Source: Candidatus Zipacnadia bacterium
GTDB lineage: Bacteria > Armatimonadota > Zipacnadia > Zipacnadales > UBA5352
DNA length: 64,000 nucleotides
Assembly: GCA_029821735.1 (NCBI GenBank)
Contig: JALGSU010000012.1
Span: 310,001-374,000 of the forward strand
Reading direction: 5' to 3'
Every line of letters begins with the position of its first letter. Positions within the stretch are counted from its first letter, which is position 1. The position numbers were made by a program, and so were the translations under genes. Under the pieces are notes generated by a model. It searched no databases, was not told the DNA's origin, and worked only from the letters and a program-made list of their open reading frames with translations. This document shows, one piece after another, positions 43,932 to 52,728 of the stretch.

Positions 43932-45092
43932 ATGAATATTATGCTCACCGGGGCGAGGAACGTAGGGAAGACCACGGTCGCCAGACTAACGCTCGACACG
44001 CTGGAGGTGCGGGAGGGGCTGGACCTCGACGACGTGGGCGGCTTCTTCACCGAGCCACTTGGCGATCCCGTGGATCCCAAAGGCCATGTCTTGTACGCTA
44101 TCGGTCACAGGTCCCGGACTTTCGCGCACGTGAATTCAAAGAAGGGCCTGCGCGTGGGGAGGTTCCGCGTGGCTGTGGACGCTTTCGAGCGCCAGGGCGT
44201 GAACGCGTTGCGCGATGCAAGAGACGGATCGCAGATGGTTATCATGGACGAGATCGGGCGCTTCGAGGTCCACGCGCCGAAGTTCGTGAGCGAGATCGAG
44301 CGTTGCCTCGATTGCGCCATACCCGTGCTCGGCGTACTGAGTGACCACGGTGGACCGGTGGTGGAGTCCGTCGCCGCGCGCGATGATGTGCGAGTCATAC
44401 CCGTCGAGGAGGCGTCGCGCGATCTGCTGCCGGCGGCCATCACCAACGCGCTCGCCTGCGAGATCGGGCGCATCGATGTTCTGCGTCTGCCGCGCGCGAC
44501 CGGCGTCATTCTGGCGGGGGGCAAAGGGTCGCGATTGTCGCCCGACAAGGGTTGGCTGGAGGTGGGTGGCAAGCCCATCGTCGAGCGTGTGCGCGATGCG
44601 CTGGCACCGGTAACCGCCGAGTTGCTGGTGGCCGGTCACCCGGATATCGCCGCTCGGCTGGCGCTGCCGGTGGTTGCTGATGAAGCGCCCGGCGCTGGTC
44701 CTTTGGCCGGGATCGCTGCGTCACTGGCCGTGGCTGAGAATGACGTGCTCAGCCTGTGCGCGTGGGACATGCCCTTCCCGGACACCGGGCTGGTGGCGCA
44801 CATGCTGGCGCTTGCGGGCGAGGGCTTCGACGCCGTGGCCCCACGCGCCGAGCATTGTGCCGAGCCGCTCTTCGCGGTTTATACTAGGGCCTGCATGGAG
44901 CCCGCCGGGCAGTTGCTGGCCGCGGGCCAGCGCCGACCGCTGGCCTTGTTGGAGCAGGTCAACACGCGTTGGATCGAGGACTCCGAACTGGCGGTCTTCG
45001 GCGACCCTGAGGTCACGCTGATGAGCGTGAATACCCCCGCCGATCTGACGCGAGCCGAGGCCCTGCTCAGTCGTACGCCCCGTACTGCTTGA
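43932..45092 (+). CDS. Fusion of THEP1-type NTPase and MobA-like nucleotidyltransferase
   Basis: 386 residues. Residues 1-170: THEP1 family nucleoside triphosphatase with Walker A TGARNVGKTT (5-14) and Walker B MVIMDEIGRFEV. From about residue 188: MobA-type molybdenum cofactor guanylyltransferase with VILAGGKGSRLSPDK, GWLEVGGKPI and CAWDMPFPDTGL (metal-binding Asp). MobA adds GMP to molybdopterin; the THEP1 role is unclear. The fused arrangement suggests nucleotide handling for cofactor synthesis. ATG 43932 is chosen over the 43821 start because likeness begins there. Its end overlaps the convergent UroD-like gene by 26 nt. Confidence 0.82.
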   Translation: MNIMLTGARNVGKTTVARLTLDTLEVREGLDLDDVGGFFTEPLGDPVDPKGHVLYAIGHRSRTFAHVNSKKGLRVGRFRVAVDAFERQGVNALRDARDGSQMVIMDEIGRFEVHAPKFVSEIERCLDCAIPVLGVLSDHGGPVVESVAARDDVRVIPVEEASRDLLPAAITNALACEIGRIDVLRLPRATGVILAGGKGSRLSPDKGWLEVGGKPIVERVRDALAPVTAELLVAGHPDIAARLALPVVADEAPGAGPLAGIAASLAVAENDVLSLCAWDMPFPDTGLVAHMLALAGEGFDAVAPRAEHCAEPLFAVYTRACMEPAGQLLAAGQRRPLALLEQVNTRWIEDSELAVFGDPEVTLMSVNTPADLTRAEALLSRTPRTA

Positions 45093-46106
45093 CCAGCTCG
45101 ATGAGGTGGCAGTAGTTCTCGAAGCTGACATTGTCGGGCACCGAGTGGTCTGAGTGGTAGATGTAGCCGCCGCCCTCCATCAGCGTCGGGATCTTGCTCG
45201 CCACCTCGCGCTCCATCTCTCCGAGGTCCAGCATCGTGCGCACGTCAATGCCGCCCTCGAGCGTGAACACGTCGCCGTAGTCGCGCTTGAGGCCCAGCGG
45301 GTCCATGCCGGCCTTGATCTCCAGCGGGTTGAGCACCTGCCAGCCGATCTCCACCAGCCTCGGCATCAGGTCCATGATGTTCCCGCAGCTATGCAGCCAC
45401 CGGATTTTGCCGCGCTTCTTTGCCCAGTCGCACAGGATTTCGTGCGCCGGACGGATGCAGCGGTCGAAGGTTGCGGGCGAGAACAGCAGCCCGTTGCGGT
45501 AGCCCAGGTCGTCGGGGATGCGGATGCCGTCGAAGTCGTAGCCGCGGTCGAGCATCATATCGCCGAAATGCACCGCGCGCTCGGCGGCGAATATCTGCAT
45601 CTCGCGGCACCACTCCGGGTCCCCGTGCCCACCACGCGATTGCCCCACACATCATAGCCCGGGCCCCAGATACTGTAGTCAAGGTAGTGTCCGGCCTCGA
45701 CCCATCTCGGGTAGTTCTCCTCGAGGGAAGCCCAGTTCACGCGGTCCTCGGACAGGTCCATGCGTTCCTTCGCCTCGGCCCACGAGTCGCGGTCCTTGAT
45801 GACGAAGTCGAGGAACTCAGGCACGGAGGCGCGGTGTTTCCACGTGCGGCTGGTCTCGCCCCAGGCGCTGGTCTGGATCGTGTACTCATCGGTGTCCTCG
45901 ACCACTCCGACCGGGTAGCGCGGCGACAGATCGGCGGTCATGCCCACCCACGTGTCGAAGCCGAAATACTGCGCCGGTGACTGGTCCTCGGGCAGGCCCT
46001 CCTCATGCCACCGGACCACGGTCGAGGCCCACGGGCTGTCATGCATGGCGATGCGGTCCATCGGCGTGCGCTCTATCGTCGCTTTGATGCGCTCGCGTGA
46101 GGTCAT
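45067..46106 (-). pseudogene. UroD/MtaA-fold methyltransferase-like protein, internal frame break
   Basis: ATG 46106 (GGAGGA 6 nt upstream) opens MTSRERIKATIERTPMDRIA, the usual family start; the frame is good to WGPGYDVWGNRVVGT at about 45632. The rest, from DPEWCREM at about 45618, is in another frame to the stop at 45067 and holds the HSCG zinc motif (IRWLHSCGNIMD). Relatives have 10-15 more residues between the two blocks, so a short stretch is missing too. It directly follows the AGE epimerase gene in the same operon (ATGA overlap with an alternative start at 46112). Confidence 0.72.
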
Positions 46107-46108
46107 GG

Positions 46109-47320
46109 TCATTCCTCCGTGGAGCCCGAGTCTGAGAGTATGCGGTCCAGCACGTCCAGGCACATCATCATAGCTCGGGGCGTGTGAAACGGGTCCTTGA
46201 TCGGCAGCGGCAGCAGGCTCAGCAGACCGTCGGGCCTCTCGCCCTCACGCGTCAGGCGCATGGCCCACTCGCCCTCCTCGGCGTTCGGGAAGTGGCTGAA
46301 GGTCCACTCGTGAATGCGGTCATACCATTCCAGACACCACGCCTCACGGGTGTGATGCCACGCCAGCAGCAGCGCATACAGCGTCTCGGTGTGCACCCAC
46401 CAGAACTTCTTGTCATAGTGTTCCCACGCGGGCGCGCCACGCCACTGGCTGTCGAGGGCCAGCGCCAGGCCACCGTATTCGGGGTCCCACGCGGTCCCCA
46501 CGTGCCAGCGGATGCAGTCGACCGCCTGGCGGATGCGCTCGGTCTCGCCACGGTGCTCGAAGATGTGGATCTGGAACCACATCGACTCGATTGCGTGCCC
46601 GGGCACGACCACGCGGCCCTCGGGCCTGTCCAGTTCAGAACCGTCCAGACCCGTGTACTCAAGCAGGCAGAGGCGCTCGGGTTTGCGGAAGTGGTCCATG
46701 ACCCCCAGCGCGTGGTCGTAGCCCGCGTCCATGATCTCCGCATCGTCGAGGAAGCGTCCCAGTTCGTAGAAGACACTGGAGAAGATCATGGAGACCCCGT
46801 GCGCCTTCGCGCCAGCGGGCACGACGTAGGGCGCCGTCAGGTACGAGCCCGGCTCGGCCAGGCGCTCACGGGCGCGCTGATAGGTTTCCACGGCTACGTC
46901 GATCGCGCGCTGCTCGCCGGTGGCGCGGGCGTATTCGGTCATGCCCATGATCGCGAAACCGTCGGAGTAGATGCTGTTGGGGCCCTCCACGACGTCACCG
47001 TCTGCGGTGAGCCAGTAGTTCCAGTCACCGCTCGAGTCGCGACCGTGAGCGACAGCGAAGTCGAAGATGCCGCGGGCCACATCCAGCCACTCGTCGCGCT
47101 GTTCGATGCGGTTGCACAGCGCCGACCACGTATACAGCGAGCGCAGTTGGGTCCACATGTACTTGTCGCGGCTGACGACCGTGCCGTCGTCCTCGATGAA
47201 CTGGCAGATGCCTCCGCTGTCGCGGTCGATGGCATGCTTCATCCACCAGGGGACGATGTCGCCGAGAAGCTGTTCGCGGTAGAACTCGCGCAGTGCCAAC
47301 AGGTCCGATGACGGGCGCAT
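46109..47320 (-). CDS. N-acylglucosamine 2-epimerase (AGE) family protein
   Basis: (alpha/alpha)6-barrel sugar epimerase/isomerase of 403 residues, acting on N-acylglucosamine, mannose or cellobiose-like sugars. Blocks: KYMWTQLRSLYTWS, WNYWLTADGDVVEGPNSIYSD, VVPGHAIESMWFQ (catalytic-type His), and KFWWVHTETLYALL (second His). AGGAGG lies just upstream of ATG 47320. First gene after the hairpin at 47401 and followed by the UroD-like gene in the same frame region. Confidence 0.88.
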   Translation of the reverse strand: MRPSSDLLALREFYREQLLGDIVPWWMKHAIDRDSGGICQFIEDDGTVVSRDKYMWTQLRSLYTWSALCNRIEQRDEWLDVARGIFDFAVAHGRDSSGDWNYWLTADGDVVEGPNSIYSDGFAIMGMTEYARATGEQRAIDVAVETYQRARERLAEPGSYLTAPYVVPAGAKAHGVSMIFSSVFYELGRFLDDAEIMDAGYDHALGVMDHFRKPERLCLLEYTGLDGSELDRPEGRVVVPGHAIESMWFQIHIFEHRGETERIRQAVDCIRWHVGTAWDPEYGGLALALDSQWRGAPAWEHYDKKFWWVHTETLYALLLAWHHTREAWCLEWYDRIHEWTFSHFPNAEEGEWAMRLTREGERPDGLLSLLPLPIKDPFHTPRAMMMCLDVLDRILSDSGSTEE

Positions 47321-47400
47321 GGGACTCCTCCTTGGGCGCGTCGTGTCCGCACGCTGGTTCCCCGCCCACATGCCAGTGTCCTGTCTCCCTCAGCAATGAC

Positions 47401-47429
47401 AGGGCCCACCGCATCTCGCGGTGGGCCCT
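47401..47429. terminator. Strong hairpin between MDR and AGE genes
   Basis: AGGGCCCACCGC at 47401-47412 pairs perfectly with GCGGTGGGCCCT at 47418-47429 (5-nt loop). It lies 27 nt past the MDR gene stop on the minus strand and 80 nt before the AGE start. No U-tract follows, so it may also be a processing or REP-type structure. Confidence 0.55.
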
Positions 47430-47455
47430 TGGTAACGCGACATCTGACACGCGCG

Positions 47456-48514
47456 TCAGTCGCCGTACTCAATCAGGACGCCCAGCGTGTGCTCCTCACC
47501 GTCGATGATGGTGTCGTAGGCCTCGGGCGCCTGCTCGAACGCGAAGCGGTGGGAGACCAGTTCGCTGACCATGAACTTGCCGGCCGCGATGAGGCGCAGC
47601 AGTTCGTCCATGTTCCGGCGCGTGGTCCACCGCACATACGCGCGCGGGTAGTCCTGACCCATGTGGTAGTCGGGGTCGTGGTAGCCAGGGCCGGTGCGGG
47701 ATGAGGGCCGAATGTCCAGGTTCCCGTAGGCCGTGGGGAAGCTGAGCTCGCCCTTGACGCCGCCCACAATGACGATGCGGCCCACCTGGTGGGTATCGGG
47801 GGCCTTGAGCGTGGCCGCCGACAGCGCCGGCAGCACCTTCGTGCCATCGCCACCGTAGGCCATCAGCGAACCGTCGATGCCAACGCCGTCGGCCCACTCG
47901 ATGAGCGCGGCGGTCATGTCCGTTTCACTGGGATTGATCGTGATCTCTGCGCCATGGGCGGCGGCGATCTCCAAGCGCCGGTCGTCGAGGTCGATACCAG
48001 CTACGCGCGCGCCGGACAGGCCAATGAGCTGGTTGGCGAACTGGCCGACCAGGCCCTGCCCGACAACCGCGATGAACTCGCCCAGCCTCGGGTCAACGCG
48101 CCTGACAGCCTGCATGGATGTCGCGGCGAGGCACACCATGACCGCGTCGTCGAAGGACATGCCGTCGGGGATGTGTGTCGCGACCTGCGGGTGGCCGACG
48201 TTGTAGTCAGCGTGGTGATAGCACTCGCCGGCCATGCCGATGATGCGGTCGCCGACGGCATAATCGGTCACTTCGTCACCGATTGCGACGACGGTGCCCG
48301 CGGTGGAGTAGCCGGTCGGTCGAGGCTCTGCCTCGACGGGATTGGCGCGCCGACCCTTCAAGCCGCCGGTCTCAGTGCCAGCGCTGATGAGACTCGTGGC
48401 GGTCTTCATCAGGATTTCCTTGGGGCCCATCTCCGGCAGCGGCTGCTCCTCGACAGTGAGACTGCCGTCGCCGTGGATCAGGACGATGCGTCGACTTTCG
48501 GGTATATCAGACAT
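47456..48514 (-). CDS. Zinc-less MDR-family dehydrogenase
   Basis: 352-residue medium-chain dehydrogenase. TSLISAGTETGGLKG replaces the catalytic Cys of classical ADHs, as in the protein at 13998; GYSTAGTVVAIGDEVTDYAVGDRI and the Rossmann motif AVVGQGLVGQFANQL are clear. The extended C-terminal half (IRPSSRTGPGYHDPDYHMGQDY) marks the bacterial bi-domain oxidoreductase-like group. AGGAGC lies before ATG 48514. In a run gfo/idh - deacetylase - MDR on the minus strand. Confidence 0.86.
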   Translation of the reverse strand: MSDIPESRRIVLIHGDGSLTVEEQPLPEMGPKEILMKTATSLISAGTETGGLKGRRANPVEAEPRPTGYSTAGTVVAIGDEVTDYAVGDRIIGMAGECYHHADYNVGHPQVATHIPDGMSFDDAVMVCLAATSMQAVRRVDPRLGEFIAVVGQGLVGQFANQLIGLSGARVAGIDLDDRRLEIAAAHGAEITINPSETDMTAALIEWADGVGIDGSLMAYGGDGTKVLPALSAATLKAPDTHQVGRIVIVGGVKGELSFPTAYGNLDIRPSSRTGPGYHDPDYHMGQDYPRAYVRWTTRRNMDELLRLIAAGKFMVSELVSHRFAFEQAPEAYDTIIDGEEHTLGVLIEYGD

Positions 48515-48553
48515 CGATATCAGCTCCTGTTGTGCTTTGGGTGGTCGCCTGTC

Positions 48554-49303
48554 TCAGGTGCGTGTCGTCAAGAGATGCTCGGCGATGGTCGCCACCGGCG
48601 CGACCCAGATGCGGTCACGCTGGCGGACCAGGTAGTCGAGCATCCACTGGAATTCCCCAACTCCGGTGCCCAGGCGGGCGCTGCCGATCGCGTGCATGGT
48701 CAGAATCAGCCAGCGTCCCTGTGCCATGGCCCGGTCGATCATCCCGACTATCTCCTCGCCGCGCGTGTGCTCGACCGGTCGCGACCACAGGCAGGCGAGG
48801 TCGCAGTTGTGTGGGCTGTTGGCGAAACCATACTCGCCGTAGCTCCGGCCGGCGATGAAGTTCCGGGCAATGATCGGGACGTAGCTCTGACGCGTCTCGC
48901 CCATCCCGACATACGTCATGTAGCACGGGTAAGCGAAGCTGCGGCTCTCGCGCGGGACCATGCTCTGCAGGCGCTCTTCCGCCTCGACGACGTCGGCCTC
49001 CATCTGCTCGAGGGTCATCGACTCCAGGCCACCCGCGCCCGGCTCGTCGCGGAAGTTGCGCGAGCACGTGTGGCCGATTGAGTGGTTGCCGATCTCGTGG
49101 CCGCTCTCGTGTATGGCCACCCAGGGCGCGAGCTTCGCCTGCCAGTCGTCGCCGCGCGGCGGGATGTAGAACGTGCCCTTGATTTCGCGCTCGTCCATCA
49201 GCGGAATGGCGGTGCTCAGTTGCGTCTCCGTGCCATCGTCGAAACTCACTGACACCGCGGCCCGGTAGTCCCCGGGCCATGCGTCGAAGTTGATCTGCGA
49301 CAT
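48554..49303 (-). CDS. Polysaccharide deacetylase (NodB domain)
   Basis: 249-residue carbohydrate esterase-4-type deacetylase removing N- or O-acetyl groups. The metal and catalytic sites are visible: SFDDG (21-24) and the histidine pair GNHSIGH (74-78), and near the C-terminus LILTMHAIG. No signal peptide, so it may act on soluble sugars in the cytoplasm. Between a Gfo/Idh gene and an MDR gene; the start has AAAGGAAATGCCGCG upstream. Confidence 0.88.
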   Translation of the reverse strand: MSQINFDAWPGDYRAAVSVSFDDGTETQLSTAIPLMDEREIKGTFYIPPRGDDWQAKLAPWVAIHESGHEIGNHSIGHTCSRNFRDEPGAGGLESMTLEQMEADVVEAEERLQSMVPRESRSFAYPCYMTYVGMGETRQSYVPIIARNFIAGRSYGEYGFANSPHNCDLACLWSRPVEHTRGEEIVGMIDRAMAQGRWLILTMHAIGSARLGTGVGEFQWMLDYLVRQRDRIWVAPVATIAEHLLTTRT

Positions 49304-49326
49304 CGCGGCATTTCCTTTCTGTGCGG

Positions 49327-50376
49327 CTATCGCGCGTCCACGTAGAAGTCCTTGTCCTGCAGCGGCAGGTCGACGCGCACGTTCCCGGCGTTATGCGATT
49401 GATGGAAGGCGAGTGCCATCTCGACTGCGGCCCTGCCGTCCTCGAAAGTGCACGTGCTCTGGGTGTCGTTATCGATGGCCTGGAGGAGGTCCTCGATAGC
49501 CCCGAGAGTCTGGCTGGCGAGCCCGGGCATCTCGAAGGGGACCTCCATGTGGAAGCCACGATACAGGTCCGGGTCGGGCACCCACATCGAGCAGTCCCGA
49601 CCGTTGTTGGCGGTGCGGATCATGCCGCCCGAGCAGATGAAGTCGAGCGAGTAGTAGAGCGCCGGCCCCGCGAACATGAGGTGCACGCCGTTCTCGAACT
49701 GCAGGTACCCGCGCGCGCCGTGGTCCTGGGCGGTGGCCTTGTCAGCCTCGGAACTCACGTCTCCGACCAGCGTGCCCATCACCCACGCCGCTTCACTGTC
49801 GGCCATCCACCGCGCCAGATCGAGCCAGTGTGAGTTGGTGTGCAGCAGTGACCCGCCGGTGAGGAGTATGATCTCGCTCAACTCTCCAAGCTCGCCGGAG
49901 TGGATGATGCTGCGGATCTTCTGCCACAGCGGCGACCAGCGCCGTAGCGTGCCCATCACGCTCTTCACACCGTAGCGGTCGGCAGTGGCGATCATCTTCT
50001 CGGCCTCCGCGAGCGATCCGCTGAGCGGCTTCTCGCAGTAGATACCCTTCACACCCGCTTCCGCAGCGGCGCACGAAAGCTCGCAGTGCAGTGGCGTGTG
50101 GGTGGCCACGCTGACGATGTCGGGCTGGATGGTTGCCAGCATCTCCTCGTGATCGGCGAACACCGCCGAGCGAGGCACGCCGTAGCGCTCGGCGAAAGCC
50201 TCGCGCTTCTCGGGCACCGGGTCGACGCCCGCGACGATCTCGGTCCGGGGGCAGGCAGCATACCCCTCGGCATGGGCGTAGGGCCCCACCCAGTAGGGGA
50301 AGTTGTCCATCTCGTCATCGATGGTCGCCCCCATGCGGCCGCACCCAATGACTGCAACTCGGTATGTCGCCGACAT
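49327..50376 (-). CDS. Gfo/Idh/MocA family oxidoreductase
   Basis: 349-residue NAD(P)-dependent dehydrogenase: VAVIGCGRMGATIDDE dinucleotide motif, VSVATHTPLHCELS, CEKPLSGSLAEAEKM near residue 100, and THSHWLDLARW-like LHTNSHWLDL. ATG 50376 with AAGGGAG 10 nt upstream is preferred to the longer frame. First gene of the minus-strand operon gfo/idh - deacetylase - MDR. Confidence 0.88.
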   Translation of the reverse strand: MSATYRVAVIGCGRMGATIDDEMDNFPYWVGPYAHAEGYAACPRTEIVAGVDPVPEKREAFAERYGVPRSAVFADHEEMLATIQPDIVSVATHTPLHCELSCAAAEAGVKGIYCEKPLSGSLAEAEKMIATADRYGVKSVMGTLRRWSPLWQKIRSIIHSGELGELSEIILLTGGSLLHTNSHWLDLARWMADSEAAWVMGTLVGDVSSEADKATAQDHGARGYLQFENGVHLMFAGPALYYSLDFICSGGMIRTANNGRDCSMWVPDPDLYRGFHMEVPFEMPGLASQTLGAIEDLLQAIDNDTQSTCTFEDGRAAVEMALAFHQSHNAGNVRVDLPLQDKDFYVDAR

Positions 50377-50544
50377 CTCGCGAACACTCCCTTCGTCCAT
50401 CGTGAGTCGCGCCCCCTTCCTCGCCTTCGCTCCCCTCACCTGCCCGCTTACCGGCAGAGGTAAGGCGGGCGTGTCCGGTGAACACCTTCTGCCCTTTCAG
50501 TAGAGAACACCGGCCGCGGGGGCATGCGCAGGGACAGGTGAGAG

Positions 50545-51744
50545 ATGACGTCACGCGAGCGGATCAACGCGGCGCTCCGACACGAGGAGCCAGATCGCAT
50601 ACCAATGGATCTGGGGGCTTCCGAGTCCTCGGGCATCATGGGTATCGCCTACAACAACTTGCGCTCGCACCTGGGGCGCGGTCAGCGCACACAGATATAC
50701 GACATCTCTCAGGTGATCGCCAAGGTCGAGGAGCCTGTGCTCGACCGCATCGGGGCGGACGCCGTGCCCCTGCTCATTGAGCCGCGGCGCTGGAAATCCT
50801 GGACGCTGCAGGACGGCTCGCCTTGCGAGATCCCAGAGGGACTGAACATTACCTCGCGTGAGGAGGGTGGCTGGGAGATTCTGCGGGACGACGGCACCGC
50901 CGCGGCGGTCAACCCGGCTGGCTCTTACTACTTCGACCCCATCAACCCGCCGCTGGCCGACGCGAGCGTTCCCCAGGACATTGAGGATGGCATCGAGCAC
51001 CTGCGCAGCTTCGACTGGCCCTCGTGTATGGATGAGGACTACGAGGACCTGGGCAACAAGGCCCGCTGCCTTCATGAGGAGACTGGCCGCTTCGTGGTGG
51101 CGAACCTGTGGGTGCACGTCTTCGCCGCCGGGCAGATACTGCGCGGCTTCGAGAACTTCATGATGGACCTCGCCGCCGACAAGGCCCTGGCCCACCGTCT
51201 CATGGGCCGCCTGGTCGACTGCTACGCCGAACGCGTGATCCCGTACATCGACGCGGTCGGCCCGTACGTTGACATCATTCAGGTCAACGATGACCTCGGC
51301 ACGCAGAACGGCCCCCAGCTCTCGCCCGCGCTCTATCGCGAGATGGTGAAGCCCTACCATGCGCGACTGTGGGGGATGATCAAGAAGCGTTCGAGCAAAC
51401 CCTTGCTGCTGCACTCGTGCGGATCGCTGTATGACCTGCTGCCTGACCTCATCGAGATCGGCGTTGACGCCATCAACCCGGTGCAGGTGATGGCCGCGAA
51501 CATGGACGGCGACTTGCTCAAGCGCGAGTTCGGCGATGCTCTGACCTTCTGGGGCGGAGGCTGCGACACCCAGCACGTGCTGGGCGGTGGTACGCCCGAG
51601 GACGTCCGCGAGGAGGTGCGTCGCCGCTGCGATCAGTTCGCGCCCGGCGGCGGCTTCGTCTTCTGCCAGGTGCACAACATCCAGCCTGACGTGCCCGTAG
51701 AGAACATCATGGCGATGTACGAGGCGTTCGATGAACTGCGGTAG
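50545..51744 (+). CDS. UroD/MtaA-fold methyltransferase-like protein
   Basis: 399-residue UroD-fold protein. Starts MTSRERINAALRHEEPDRIPMDLG as expected, with VIPYIDAVGPYVDIIQVNDDLG and the zinc HxC motif in LLLHSCGSLYDLLPDLIEIG. GGACAGGTGAGAG lies upstream of ATG 50545. It is the intact counterpart of the interrupted gene at 45067, and is followed 21 nt later by the PIG-L deacetylase, so the two are co-transcribed. Probable corrinoid- or methyl-handling enzyme; substrate unknown. Confidence 0.82.
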   Translation: MTSRERINAALRHEEPDRIPMDLGASESSGIMGIAYNNLRSHLGRGQRTQIYDISQVIAKVEEPVLDRIGADAVPLLIEPRRWKSWTLQDGSPCEIPEGLNITSREEGGWEILRDDGTAAAVNPAGSYYFDPINPPLADASVPQDIEDGIEHLRSFDWPSCMDEDYEDLGNKARCLHEETGRFVVANLWVHVFAAGQILRGFENFMMDLAADKALAHRLMGRLVDCYAERVIPYIDAVGPYVDIIQVNDDLGTQNGPQLSPALYREMVKPYHARLWGMIKKRSSKPLLLHSCGSLYDLLPDLIEIGVDAINPVQVMAANMDGDLLKREFGDALTFWGGGCDTQHVLGGGTPEDVREEVRRRCDQFAPGGGFVFCQVHNIQPDVPVENIMAMYEAFDELR

Positions 51745-51765
51745 CTCGACCACTGGAGGAACACG

Positions 51766-52584
51766 ATGCCCGACAAGAAGCTGCGCATGATGGCCTTTGG
51801 CGCACACCCCGATGACTGCGACCTGCGCTGCGGCGGGATGGCGATGAAATACCGCGCGCTGGGGCATGAGGTCAAGCTCATCTCGATGACCAACGGCGAC
51901 ACCGGCCACCATGAGCAGGGCGGCGGCCCGCTGGCCCGACGACGATACGCCGAGACCCAGGCCTCCGCCGCCGTCGCCGACATCGAGTACGAGGTCTACG
52001 ATATCCACAACGGCGCGCTGGAATACGACCTCCACACGCGCGGGATGGCGATCCAGTCGATCCGCGACTTCCGCCCTGACGTGGTGATCTGCCACCGGGC
52101 GAATGACTATCACCCCGACCATCGCGCGGTGGGGGAGATCATCCACGCGGCGATCTTCCAGGTGACGGTGCCCAACGTCCTCGCGCTGACCCCCGAGCTT
52201 GATGCGCCGCCGGTGCTGGGATACTGCTACGATTACTTCACTGACCCGACGCCCTACGTGCCGAGTATCGCCATCGACACCGACGATGTTTTCGAGCGCA
52301 AGATCGACATGGTGCACTGCCATGAGTCGCAGATGTATGAGTGGCTGGTGCGCGGCACCGAGGGCGTGCCGACTGAGGACGCCGAGCGCCGGGCGTGGTT
52401 GGCCCCGCGCCAGTATGAGCGTTTCGGCCAGGTGGCGGACCGCTTCCGGGACGTGCTGGTGAAGTGGTATGGTGAGGAGCGCGGGTCGGCGATCAAGACG
52501 GCTGAGACGGTGATGATCTCGCAGTATGGCCGCGCCCTCCCCGACGATCAGGTGAAGGACTTCTTCCCATTCATTGGGGAGTGA
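51766..52584 (+). CDS. PIG-L family (LmbE-like) deacetylase
   Basis: 272-residue zinc-dependent N-acetylglucosaminyl-type deacetylase. Zinc motifs AHPDD (13-17) and YHPDHRAVG (near residue 115) are present, with ISMTNGDTGHHEQGG after the first strand. GGAGGAACACG precedes ATG 51766. Together with the NodB protein at 48554 it gives two deacetylases in one locus of amino-sugar-type genes. Confidence 0.9.
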   Translation: MPDKKLRMMAFGAHPDDCDLRCGGMAMKYRALGHEVKLISMTNGDTGHHEQGGGPLARRRYAETQASAAVADIEYEVYDIHNGALEYDLHTRGMAIQSIRDFRPDVVICHRANDYHPDHRAVGEIIHAAIFQVTVPNVLALTPELDAPPVLGYCYDYFTDPTPYVPSIAIDTDDVFERKIDMVHCHESQMYEWLVRGTEGVPTEDAERRAWLAPRQYERFGQVADRFRDVLVKWYGEERGSAIKTAETVMISQYGRALPDDQVKDFFPFIGE

Positions 52585-52597
52585 GTCGTTCCCGGGA

Positions 52598-52664
52598 GCG
52601 CCGGCTTCCAGCCGGCATGCCGTTGCCGTGGCCGTACGGAGGGGCCGCGGCTTCAGCCCGGCCC
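52598..52664. repeat. REP-like hairpin pair upstream of RAYT
   Basis: GCCGGC-TTCCA-GCCGGC at 52600-52616 and a second hairpin at 52642-52664 (GGGCC and GGCT arms around TC) lie in direct order. Both share GGCTTC(C)AGCC. They sit between the PIG-L gene and the RAYT transposase, the usual place of REP elements that RAYTs act on. Confidence 0.6.
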
Positions 52665-52728
52665 GTCGTTCGCCGTTGCCGCTCCACGTCGCCGGCCGAT
52701 ATCATCCATCGCGAATCAGGACGCCGCC

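Noticed and set aside
50551-52323. 590-residue minus-strand ORF opposite UroD-like and PIG-L genes
   Set aside because: Spans two clear plus-strand genes and the gap between them; a shadow ORF.
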